Source of the DNA: an uncultured Clostridia bacterium
GTDB taxonomy: Bacteria > Bacillota > Clostridia > TANB77 > CAG-508
Direction of reading: 5' to 3'
Length of the DNA stretch: 28,589 nt
Assembly (NCBI GenBank): GCA_934132805.1
Contig: CAKPAB010000013.1
Span: 1-28,589 of the forward strand
The translations under genes and the position numbers were made by a program. The notes beneath the pieces were generated by a model. The model searched no databases, was not told where the DNA came from, and saw only the letters and a program-made list of their open reading frames with translations. Positions 8,125-15,237 of the stretch are shown one piece after another (positions within the stretch are counted from its first letter, which is position 1; the number at the start of each line of letters is the position of its first letter).

Positions 8125-8161
8125 CAAAAAGCCTATGCTAAATCTTTTGTTTGCATAGGCT
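8125..8161 (-). terminator. Intrinsic terminator of rpsO
   Basis: Perfect 9-bp stem AGCCTATGC/GCATAGGCT (8130-8138, 8153-8161) followed on the minus strand by TTTTTGTGG, 11 bp past the rpsO stop. Confidence 0.85.
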
Positions 8162-8172
8162 CTTTTATGAAA

Positions 8173-8436
8173 TTATTTTCTTAGTCCTAATTTTTCGATG
8201 ATGTCTCTATATCTTTGAACATCTTTTTTTGCTAGGTAGTTTAGTAAATTTCTTCTTTTACCAACCATTTTTAATAGCCCTCTTCTTGAGTGGTTATCTT
8301 TAACATGTACTTTTAAGTGTTCTGTTAATTCATTAATTCTTTCTGTTAAAAGAGCGATTTGTACTTCTGGTGACCCAGTGTCTTTTTCTTCTCTTTTATA
8401 TGTGTTAATGATTTCTTGTTTTCTTTCCTTTGTCAT
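8173..8436 (-). CDS. rpsO: 30S ribosomal protein S15
   Basis: 87 residues starting MTKERKQEIINTYKREEKDTG, with the family's GSPEVQIALLTERI, HxxDNHSRRGLL (here HVKDNHSRRGLLKMVGKRR) and a C-terminal YRDIIEKLGLRK. It binds the 16S rRNA central domain early in 30S assembly. The start at 8436 has GGAGGTG (8444-8450) seven bases upstream; an open frame reaching to 8559 is only the untranslated leader. Monocistronic: its own promoter and terminator are visible. Confidence 0.98.
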   Translation of the reverse strand: MTKERKQEIINTYKREEKDTGSPEVQIALLTERINELTEHLKVHVKDNHSRRGLLKMVGKRRNLLNYLAKKDVQRYRDIIEKLGLRK

Positions 8437-8475
8437 TTTTTTACACCTCCTGTTTTTCCTTATCTCCTTCAACTG

Positions 8476-8508
8476 AGCTTTTAGCTTTGGTGCTTTGCTT
8501 GAAAAGCT
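8476..8508 (-). promoter_or_regulatory. Structured rpsO leader, candidate S15 autoregulatory site
   Basis: In the ~88-nt leader, AGCTTTT (8476-8482) can pair with AAAAGCT (8502-8508). An adjacent AGCTTT (8483-8488) competes for the same partner, giving alternative hairpins upstream of the ribosome site. S15 represses its own translation through leader structures in several phyla; that this is such a site is inference. Confidence 0.35.
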
Positions 8509-8530
8509 AAGTAAAAGGTTTTCCTTGAAT

Positions 8531-8559
8531 AGTATACTATATTTTTTTAGATTTATCAA
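8531..8559 (-). promoter_or_regulatory. Sigma-A promoter of rpsO
   Basis: Minus strand: TTGATA (8554-8559), exact 17-bp spacer, TATACT (8531-8536). Predicted start near 8524, giving an 88-nt leader. Confidence 0.8.
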
Positions 8560-8635
8560 GGTTTTTGTTAAAATTTTGTTAATTTCTGGTTTTTTTGGTT
8601 ATAGTTCCCGTTTATATTATTTATTTTATAGTCAC

Positions 8636-8664
8636 AAAAAGCAAGACAATATTAATGCCTTGCT
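8636..8664 (-). terminator. Intrinsic terminator of gap
   Basis: AGCAAG (8659-8664 on the minus strand) pairs with CTTGCT (8640-8645) and is followed by TTTTGTG, 12 bp past the gap stop. The stem is short (6 bp, with possible extension). Confidence 0.65.
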
Positions 8665-8675
8665 CTTAACTCATA

Positions 8676-9695
8676 TTATTCACCTAATTCTGCAAAATAT
8701 TTGATTGTTCTAACCATTTGGCTAGTATAAGAATTTTCATTATCATACCAAGAAACAACTTGTACTTGATATAAACCATTTCCAATTTCTGTTACCATTG
8801 TTTGTGTTGAGTCAAATAATGAACCATATCTCATTCCAATAACATCTGAAGAAACTAAGTATTCATCTGTATATCCAAATGATTCACTGCTTTCTGCTTT
8901 CATTGCTGCATTTATTGATTCTTCTGTTATGTTCTCTCCTTTAACAACTGCAACTAATATTGTTGTTGAACCTGTTGGAACTGGAACTCTTTGTGCTGAT
9001 CCAATTAATTTTCCATTTAATTCTGGTATAACTAGTCCAATAGCTTTTGCTGCTCCTGTTGTATTTGGTACAATATTAACAGCTGCTGCTCTTGCTCTTC
9101 TTAAATCACCTTTTCTATGTGGTCCATCTAATACCATTTGATCACCTGTGTAAGCATGAACTGTTGTCATTATTCCTGATTGAATTGGTGCATAGTCATT
9201 TAATGCTTTTGCCATTGGTGCTAGACAGTTTGTTGTACATGATGCTGCTGATATTATTTTGTCTTCTGGTGTTAATATTTTTTCATTTACACCAAATACT
9301 ACTGTTGGTAAGTCTTTTCCAGCTGGTGCTGAAATTACAACTTTTTTAGCTCCTGCATCAATGTGTGCTTGTGCTTTGTCTTTAGATGTATAGAATCCTG
9401 TACATTCTAGAACTACATCTACTCCTATTTCTCCCCATGGTAGGTTTGCAGCATCTTTTTCTGAATATATTTTAATTGTTTTTCCATCTACTGTTATTGA
9501 ATCTTCTCCTGCTTCTACTGTTTCAGCTTTTTCATATCTTCCTTGTGCTGAATCATATTTTAATAAATGTGCTAACATTTTTGGGCTTGTTAAATCGTTT
9601 ATTGCTACGATTTCATATCCATCTGCTCCAAACATTTGTCTAAATGCTAGACGTCCTATGCGTCCAAATCCATTAATGGCTACTTTTACTGACAT
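8676..9695 (-). CDS. gap: Glyceraldehyde-3-phosphate dehydrogenase, type I
   Basis: Glycolytic enzyme converting glyceraldehyde-3-phosphate, phosphate and NAD+ to 1,3-bisphosphoglycerate. 339 residues, normal length. Rossmann motif INGFGRIGR (7-15), Asp34 at the end of the second strand (favouring NAD over NADP), catalytic Cys153 in ASCTTNCLAP, His180 in TTVHAYTGDQ, and the C-terminal SWYDNENSY. AGGAGG lies just upstream of the ATG. It has its own promoter and terminator; other glycolytic genes are absent from the window. Confidence 0.98.
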   Translation of the reverse strand: MSVKVAINGFGRIGRLAFRQMFGADGYEIVAINDLTSPKMLAHLLKYDSAQGRYEKAETVEAGEDSITVDGKTIKIYSEKDAANLPWGEIGVDVVLECTGFYTSKDKAQAHIDAGAKKVVISAPAGKDLPTVVFGVNEKILTPEDKIISAASCTTNCLAPMAKALNDYAPIQSGIMTTVHAYTGDQMVLDGPHRKGDLRRARAAAVNIVPNTTGAAKAIGLVIPELNGKLIGSAQRVPVPTGSTTILVAVVKGENITEESINAAMKAESSESFGYTDEYLVSSDVIGMRYGSLFDSTQTMVTEIGNGLYQVQVVSWYDNENSYTSQMVRTIKYFAELGE

Positions 9696-9770
9696 AATAA
9701 TTCCTCCTTTAATTTAAGCATTGTTTTTCCTTTGCTTTTTTAGTATTACCATATTTTTTTTGGCAATTCA

Positions 9771-9799
9771 ATTCTATATCAAATTTGTTTAATTTTCAA
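9771..9799 (-). promoter_or_regulatory. Sigma-A promoter of gap
   Basis: Minus strand: TTGAAA (9794-9799), exact 17-bp spacer, TAGAAT (9771-9776). The -35 begins only 10 bp past the stop codon of the upstream GH15 gene, which shows no terminator of its own, so read-through into gap is possible. Confidence 0.75.
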
Positions 9800-9809
9800 G
9801 TGTTATTTT

Positions 9810-11762
9810 TTATTTTCCCATATATTTTTCCAAAACAATAACAAACATTGCATGTGACCATCCAAGTCCAATTACCCAATTAGGTTTTAAAGTTTCATTA
9901 TTAACTTGCTCCCCTAAAAAATAATGCTTTCCAACTGTTTTTATAACAAAGTCAAAAGTTTCTTTTGCTTTCTTTTTCTCTCCGGTTTCTAAGTAATATA
10001 AAGTCATCCACAAATTGGCAATAGGCCAAGGGTTGCCATTCATATAATTATCATTTTCAAATCTTTGATATCCGCCTGTATATGTTCTTAAACTTAAATT
10101 TATTCTTTCAATAGTATTTTGAATTTTCTTTTCTTTTGGCTTAAACACTTCAAATGGCGTAACTGCACCAATTAGGCTTATATCCATTTTTTTGTCTTCT
10201 GTATTTCTTACATAAGACTTTTTCTCTTCATCATATAAATACTTATTAATGTATTTTTTAATTTCAAGTTGTAGTTTTTCTATTTCTTTTTTTGACTTTT
10301 CAACTTTTTCTTGTTTCAATCTGTTGTTTTCAAAATCTGATATGTCTTTTCCTAATACCTCATAAATTTTTAGCATGCTTGTAAAAGCTGCATAAATACT
10401 TGATAATGAATATAAATGTACTCCTTCACACATTTCCCACAAATCATAGCTTATGTGATATTTATGTTCTTTTGATTTGTTTTGTTTTTCATTTATTTCT
10501 TGTTCTTCATTATTTTTATAGTCTATTTCAAGCCAGTCTGTTATATATCTTTTTAAAAAGTCTATTGCCTTTTCACACATTTGTAAATTTTCTTTTAAAA
10601 ACTTTTCTGAATTCGTATATTTATAATGTTCGTAAACCCCAAACACTACACTTGCAGTTTCATCAACTTGGTATCCCCAGCAAGGAGCTAATTTACCATC
10701 TGTGTAAAAACGTTGTTCCCACATTCCATTTTTACTTTGTGTTTTTTGGCAAAATACTTTGTAGAATTTTTCAGTCTCTTTATTCATTTTTAATATATCC
10801 ATTGCTTTTGTCATAAACACAGCATCTCTAGGCCAACAGTAAGCATATCTTCCACATTTTGTAAAATTTTCATCTATTTCTGGTGATGCTATTATTGCAC
10901 CTGTATCTGAATTTGTTAATAATGGAAATAATAATATACTTCTTTTATAAATTTCATATATTCTTTGGTCATAACTGTTCTCTGGCTCTTTCATCTTTAA
11001 GCCATTGTGTTGTTTTACATATTTTCTCCAATATGCTTTTGTATTAATATATTCTTTTTCAAAATCGATTCTTTTAACTCTTTCTATTTCATCTTCAATT
11101 TCAGAAATATTTCTATTTTCGCCAATTAAAATTGCTATTTCTAACTCTTTCTTTTCTCCTGGTTTTATTGTTCCTATTTCATATGCAATTGATGTATCTT
11201 TAGACATTCCAATATAGTCTTTATCATGTATTTCTGTTCTTTTTATGTTCTCTTTGCTGCCATTTATTTGATGTTTTATAATATTTTTTCCTTTTACAAA
11301 GGTTGAAAATGTAAAATCATGAGCATATTGTATCATTCCACCATCTACAACTTTACATCCAACAAAATTATTTGTGTCTGATAATAGCTCAGAATGAATG
11401 TAAAATTGTGTATTTAATTCTATTTTTCCATCGTTTAAAAATGTATATTTTTTTAGTAATATATTTTCTTTTATCATAATGAAATCTGTTTGTACTATTT
11501 TTAAATTAAAGTATGTATTTGTTATTTCTGTATTTAATATATTTGTGTCTGTGTCATAATATTGTTTATATGTGTTATTGATGTCGTCATGCAAATATAT
11601 TAGATCTGATTCATTTACCTTAACTCCTGTGTGGAAGTAATTTATGTATTGTTTATTGTCTTTACTTGGGAAATATACTCTTTGCATTTCTCCCTTTGAT
11701 GTAAATGTTGCTATCATTTTTTTATTTCCAATTATCGCTTCATTTAAATATTTATTTTCCAT
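9810..11762 (-). CDS. Glycoside hydrolase family 15 (glucoamylase-like)
   Basis: 650 residues with the GH15 plan: an N-terminal beta-sandwich (about 1-250), a linker helix, then an (alpha/alpha)6 barrel. Barrel landmarks are RYAYCWPRDAVF (305-316), WEQRFYTDGKLAPCWGYQVDETA (348-370), DLWEMCEG (440-447, likely general acid Glu443), GNPWPIANLW (576-585) and LGEQV (616-620, likely base Glu618), then GLGWSHAMF. No signal peptide, so it is cytoplasmic and would act on glycogen or malto-/isomalto-oligosaccharides; some homologues are trehalases. Residues ~411-435 and ~475-505 are charged insertions. A GGTAGG site precedes the ATG. Substrate cannot be fixed from sequence. Confidence 0.88.
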   Translation of the reverse strand: MENKYLNEAIIGNKKMIATFTSKGEMQRVYFPSKDNKQYINYFHTGVKVNESDLIYLHDDINNTYKQYYDTDTNILNTEITNTYFNLKIVQTDFIMIKENILLKKYTFLNDGKIELNTQFYIHSELLSDTNNFVGCKVVDGGMIQYAHDFTFSTFVKGKNIIKHQINGSKENIKRTEIHDKDYIGMSKDTSIAYEIGTIKPGEKKELEIAILIGENRNISEIEDEIERVKRIDFEKEYINTKAYWRKYVKQHNGLKMKEPENSYDQRIYEIYKRSILLFPLLTNSDTGAIIASPEIDENFTKCGRYAYCWPRDAVFMTKAMDILKMNKETEKFYKVFCQKTQSKNGMWEQRFYTDGKLAPCWGYQVDETASVVFGVYEHYKYTNSEKFLKENLQMCEKAIDFLKRYITDWLEIDYKNNEEQEINEKQNKSKEHKYHISYDLWEMCEGVHLYSLSSIYAAFTSMLKIYEVLGKDISDFENNRLKQEKVEKSKKEIEKLQLEIKKYINKYLYDEEKKSYVRNTEDKKMDISLIGAVTPFEVFKPKEKKIQNTIERINLSLRTYTGGYQRFENDNYMNGNPWPIANLWMTLYYLETGEKKKAKETFDFVIKTVGKHYFLGEQVNNETLKPNWVIGLGWSHAMFVIVLEKYMGK

Positions 11763-11786
11763 TTTCCTACCTCTCTTTAAAAAATC

Positions 11787-11852
11787 TTGTCAATAGGGAC
11801 GCCCCTTTTTGACAACTTGTTAGCTGTCAAAAAAGGGCGTCCCTATTGACAA
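11787..11852. repeat. 66-bp near-perfect palindrome (REPIN/MITE-like or terminator)
   Basis: Arms 11787-11814 and 11825-11852 are 28-bp inverted copies with one mismatch, loop 10 nt. Each arm has GGGACGCCC or its complement, far more GC-rich than the surroundings, then a T- or A-run and GACA. On the minus strand it is followed within a few bases by a six-T run, so it may terminate the MBL-nuclease transcript. The GC-rich core and the length resemble dispersed REP/REPIN elements; only one copy is in this window. Confidence 0.75.
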
Positions 11853-11857
11853 CTTTT

Positions 11858-13507
11858 CTATCCTTCTATAACATTTAAAATTTGTTTTTCTAATTCTTTT
11901 ATTTTTTCATTAATTCTAAATACATCAGCATCTTTAAGTTCTCCATTATTCATGTCTGATTTTACAGCACTGTCCATGTCCTCAATTTCAGCTTTTAGTT
12001 TTTCAAGTCTCTTTAATACTTCTGTTTTCATATTAACAGGTAATTTTTTGTCAATTTTATGTGTTAGTTTTACATCTTCGTCTAGATTTAGTTCATATGT
12101 TTCTCCATAATTTGGTATTATTACTGGTAATTGTGCTTCTTCTTCAATCTTTCCTCCAAGTACTTCTTGTGATTCTTCTTCTCCATGAATTAGAAATACT
12201 TGTTTTGGTTTTTTTATAAATGAGTATACAAAGTTCATTAGTCCATCTTGGTCTGCATGGCCTGAATATCCTTCTATATATTCAATTCTTGCATTTACTG
12301 CTATTTCTTCTCCAAATATTTTTACTTTTTTGGCTCCATTTACTATGCTATATCCAAGTGTTCCTGGCGCTTGATATCCAACAAATAGTATTGTTGAGTT
12401 TGGATTCCATAGGTTATGTTTTAGATGATGTTTTATTCTTCCTACTTCACACATTCCACTTGCTGATATTATTATGCATGGCTCTGGACTTTCGTTTAAA
12501 GCTTTTGATTCGTCTGCTGTTACTGTGAATTTTAGTCCTGGAAATTCAAGTGGATGGTCTCCTTTCTTGATTTCTTCTTGTGTTTCTTCGTCAAATAAGT
12601 CCATGTTTTCTTTAAATACTTCTGTTGCTGATATTGCAAGTGGGCTGTCTACATATACAGGTGCTTTCATTAAAGTTTCATATTCTTTTATGAATTTTTC
12701 GTCATCTTTTGTTTCTTTTACTTTGTTTAGTTCATATAATATTTCTTGTGTTCTTCCTACTGCAAATGATGGTATTACAACTGTTCCTTTGTTGTCTAGT
12801 GTTTCTGATACTATGTCCAAAAACATTTCTGCTTTTTGGTTATTTTTGATATGTTTTCTACTTCCATATGTTGATTCCATTACTAAAAAGTCTGCATCTT
12901 CTATCATTGTTGGCTCACTTAATAATGGAATGTCATTGTTTCCTAAGTCTCCTGTAAATACTGTTTTTGTTTGCTTTCCATCTTCATTTACCCATAATTC
13001 TATAATGCTTGAGCCTAACATGTGTCCTGCATCATTAAATCTTACATGTATGTCTGGTGTTATATCTATAATTTGGTCATATTGAACTGGCTCAAATATT
13101 TCTAAACATCTTGCTGCTTGTTCTGCTGTATATAGTGGCTCTCTTGCTTCTAAGCCTTTTCTCATTCTTTTTCTGTTTTTCCATTCATTTTCCATTTCTT
13201 GAATGTGCCCACTGTCTGGTAACATTAATGCACATAAATCACATGTGGCTTTGTGTGCATATATTTTATTTTTAAAGCCCTCATTGTATAATTTAGGTAT
13301 TCTTCCTGAATGGTCAATGTGTGCATGTGTTAATAGCATAAAGTCTATTTCTGCTGGGTTAAAATCGAACTCATCAAAATTCTCTTCTTCTAATTCTTTT
13401 CTTCCTTGCCACATACCACAATCTACTAAAAATTTCTTTCCTGCAGCTTCTACTAAGTAGTTTGATCCTGTTACTGTTCTTGTTGCTCCTAAAAATGTAA
13501 TTTTCAT
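11858..13507 (-). CDS. MBL-fold beta-CASP ribonuclease-like protein (RMMBL domain)
   Basis: 549 residues. Metallo-beta-lactamase core: HAHIDHSG (His61, His63, Asp65, His66), later DAGHMLGSS and FTGDLGNND (metal-ligand His and Asp). Next comes a beta-CASP insert with MESTYGSRKH, then SASGMCEVGRIKHHL and the C-terminal RNA-specificity segment GYSGHADQDGL with its His, followed by IHGEEE. The C-terminal ~70 residues are charged and helical. This is the bacterial CPSF73-like class, expected to act on RNA in the cytoplasm; it is not RNase J by length and architecture. Strong GGAGG upstream of the ATG. Downstream of the coiled-coil/FtsK genes by 83 bp. Confidence 0.9.
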   Translation of the reverse strand: MKITFLGATRTVTGSNYLVEAAGKKFLVDCGMWQGRKELEEENFDEFDFNPAEIDFMLLTHAHIDHSGRIPKLYNEGFKNKIYAHKATCDLCALMLPDSGHIQEMENEWKNRKRMRKGLEAREPLYTAEQAARCLEIFEPVQYDQIIDITPDIHVRFNDAGHMLGSSIIELWVNEDGKQTKTVFTGDLGNNDIPLLSEPTMIEDADFLVMESTYGSRKHIKNNQKAEMFLDIVSETLDNKGTVVIPSFAVGRTQEILYELNKVKETKDDEKFIKEYETLMKAPVYVDSPLAISATEVFKENMDLFDEETQEEIKKGDHPLEFPGLKFTVTADESKALNESPEPCIIISASGMCEVGRIKHHLKHNLWNPNSTILFVGYQAPGTLGYSIVNGAKKVKIFGEEIAVNARIEYIEGYSGHADQDGLMNFVYSFIKKPKQVFLIHGEEESQEVLGGKIEEEAQLPVIIPNYGETYELNLDEDVKLTHKIDKKLPVNMKTEVLKRLEKLKAEIEDMDSAVKSDMNNGELKDADVFRINEKIKELEKQILNVIEG

Positions 13508-13590
13508 AATTTTCCTCCTTTTTTTCTAACTGACTAAAATTTTGTTGATTTTGTTTTTCCTGTTTTAAAATGTTCAAACTTGCTAAAGTT

Positions 13591-15174
13591 TTATATCCAT
13601 ATTGCTCTTTTTTTATTAAGTTTTATTTCTAATTCTTTTGGCTTTTGTATTTCTATTTTTTCTTCAAAAATATTTTCATCAAAAATTTGTAGATAATATT
13701 TATCTTTTTCTTTTGTAATTTTTAAATATGCATCTTCTAATTTGATAATTCTTACTTTAAATATATTTTTTAGTATTTCATAGTTAGTACTATTATCATT
13801 TGATATTTTTTCTATAACTTTATATTCTATGGCTTTATTAATAATTATTTTTTCGATTTGTTCTAATGATTCATGTAGTTGTTCAATATCTTTTATTTTA
13901 TTATTAATATCATATTGCAGTAAACAGTAATATCTAAAATCATATATTATTTTTTCTACTTCTTGCTTTGTTTCTGCTTTTTTTATGTTCATTTCTAACA
14001 TATCTAAAAATAGTTTTTGGAATTCATTTTTTAGTTCTACTAGTTTATTTTCTAAACTGTTTTCTTCTCTTTCTACAGAATTTAAAATTTCTAGATATTT
14101 TTCTTTTTCTTCTAATTCTTGTTTATATTTTATAAAATTTTTTGGTTTTAATAACTGATTTAGATTTTCTAATTCTTTTACTTTGTCTTCCTTTTCCTTC
14201 TCCATTATTTGAGCTAAGATCCTGATACTAAATATTTTTTCTTCTAATGGCAATTTTTCATTTCTTTCTAAATATTCTTTTTCTAGTAATTCCTTATCAT
14301 TTATTGTTTCATCTATTTGTCTAATTTTATGGCTTATTTCTATTTTTTCTTTGGTTATTTCTTCTATGAATTTTTCTTTGTTTTGGATTTTAGATAGTTC
14401 TTTTTCTACCTTTTCTTTTGTTTGTAAAATATCTTGATATCGTTCTTTGTCAAACTTTATGCTTAGCAATATAGAAATTTTTGATAATAATTCTACTATT
14501 TTTTCTTGATTTCCTTTGTTGTATCTATTCTCTAATTCTTCTTTAAATAAATAAAAATAATCTATTATAAATTCATTGTTTTGTATCCATTTGTTTAAAA
14601 ATTTGTGTCCAATTAAAATTCGTAAATTTTGATATATTAAGTTATGGTCTATGCTTTCTATTTCTTGTGGTATGGTTGTCCATGAATACCCATTAAAATC
14701 TCTAAGTGGCTCTACCATATTAATACTGTTTCCCACATTGATTAATTTTGATAAAGTTTCATTTATTAAAAAATATTCGTCTTTTATTATTTTTTCTTTT
14801 TTACCTATTTTGCTAATTGCATATAATATCTTTCTTTCTATGGGATATGCTATAATAGTTTTATTTTCTTTATCTATTATATATGTTTTTTTATTTGGTA
14901 TTTTACTTTGTTCATCACTCATTTTTATAATTTTTATTGAATCACAATTGTTTTTTATAATATTAATTATGTTTGCTATATATTCTTCTTTTGTCTGAAC
15001 ATCTTTTTTTACTGTTTCTAAGTCTTTATATGCTCCCTCTATTTTGTATAATATGCTTAAAAGGGTACTTTTTACATTTTCGTCAAATTGCTTTTTTTCT
15101 AATACTTCTTCTAGCTCATTATTATAATCTTTTTTGACTATTTTTTCCAAGATGCTTTTCTTTTTTTGTAGCAT
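13591..15174 (-). CDS. Uncharacterised coiled-coil protein
   Basis: I do not recognise a family. From ATG 15174 (GGAGGGG at 15180-15186, five bases upstream; preferred over TTG 15207) it has 527 residues. The N-terminal ~200 residues are mixed alpha/beta and contain YIIDKENKTIIAYPIERK and a small aromatic patch FNGYSWTTIPQE. About residues 215-430 are long, Lys/Glu-rich heptad-like helices (predicted coiled coil), and the last ~90 residues include two beta-rich stretches (KYYLQIFDENIFEEKIEIQ). There is no signal peptide or membrane helix, so it is cytosolic. It starts 63 bp downstream of the FtsK/SpoIIIE gene with no terminator between them, suggesting cotranscription and perhaps a role in chromosome segregation or division. 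That role is inference only. Confidence 0.75.
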   Translation of the reverse strand: MLQKKKSILEKIVKKDYNNELEEVLEKKQFDENVKSTLLSILYKIEGAYKDLETVKKDVQTKEEYIANIINIIKNNCDSIKIIKMSDEQSKIPNKKTYIIDKENKTIIAYPIERKILYAISKIGKKEKIIKDEYFLINETLSKLINVGNSINMVEPLRDFNGYSWTTIPQEIESIDHNLIYQNLRILIGHKFLNKWIQNNEFIIDYFYLFKEELENRYNKGNQEKIVELLSKISILLSIKFDKERYQDILQTKEKVEKELSKIQNKEKFIEEITKEKIEISHKIRQIDETINDKELLEKEYLERNEKLPLEEKIFSIRILAQIMEKEKEDKVKELENLNQLLKPKNFIKYKQELEEKEKYLEILNSVEREENSLENKLVELKNEFQKLFLDMLEMNIKKAETKQEVEKIIYDFRYYCLLQYDINNKIKDIEQLHESLEQIEKIIINKAIEYKVIEKISNDNSTNYEILKNIFKVRIIKLEDAYLKITKEKDKYYLQIFDENIFEEKIEIQKPKELEIKLNKKRAIWI

Positions 15175-15237
15175 TGTACCCCTCCATTCTTTTTTATTTC
15201 TCAACAATGTTCCAAATCATCTCAAAATGGATATTTT

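Noticed and set aside
8437..8559. N-terminal extension of S15
   Set aside because: The extension contains the rpsO promoter and leader; the start at 8436 has a perfect ribosome site and gives the family's exact N-terminus.
12474..13085. Plus-strand open frame of about 200 codons inside the MBL nuclease gene
   Set aside because: It is the antisense shadow of a well-conserved gene. Its Ser/Phe/Leu-rich product is what complementary AT-rich coding DNA gives, and there is no ribosome site. The same applies to the other plus-strand frames inside minus-strand genes.
13374..13577. Minus-strand frame of 67 codons overlapping the start of the MBL nuclease
   Set aside because: Out of frame with the nuclease, overlapping its conserved N-terminus, with no ribosome site. 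The nuclease start with GGAGG is far better supported.
15175..15207. TTG start adding 11 residues to the coiled-coil protein
   Set aside because: The ribosome site GGAGGGG would then lie inside the coding region; the ATG at 15174 is ideally spaced from it.
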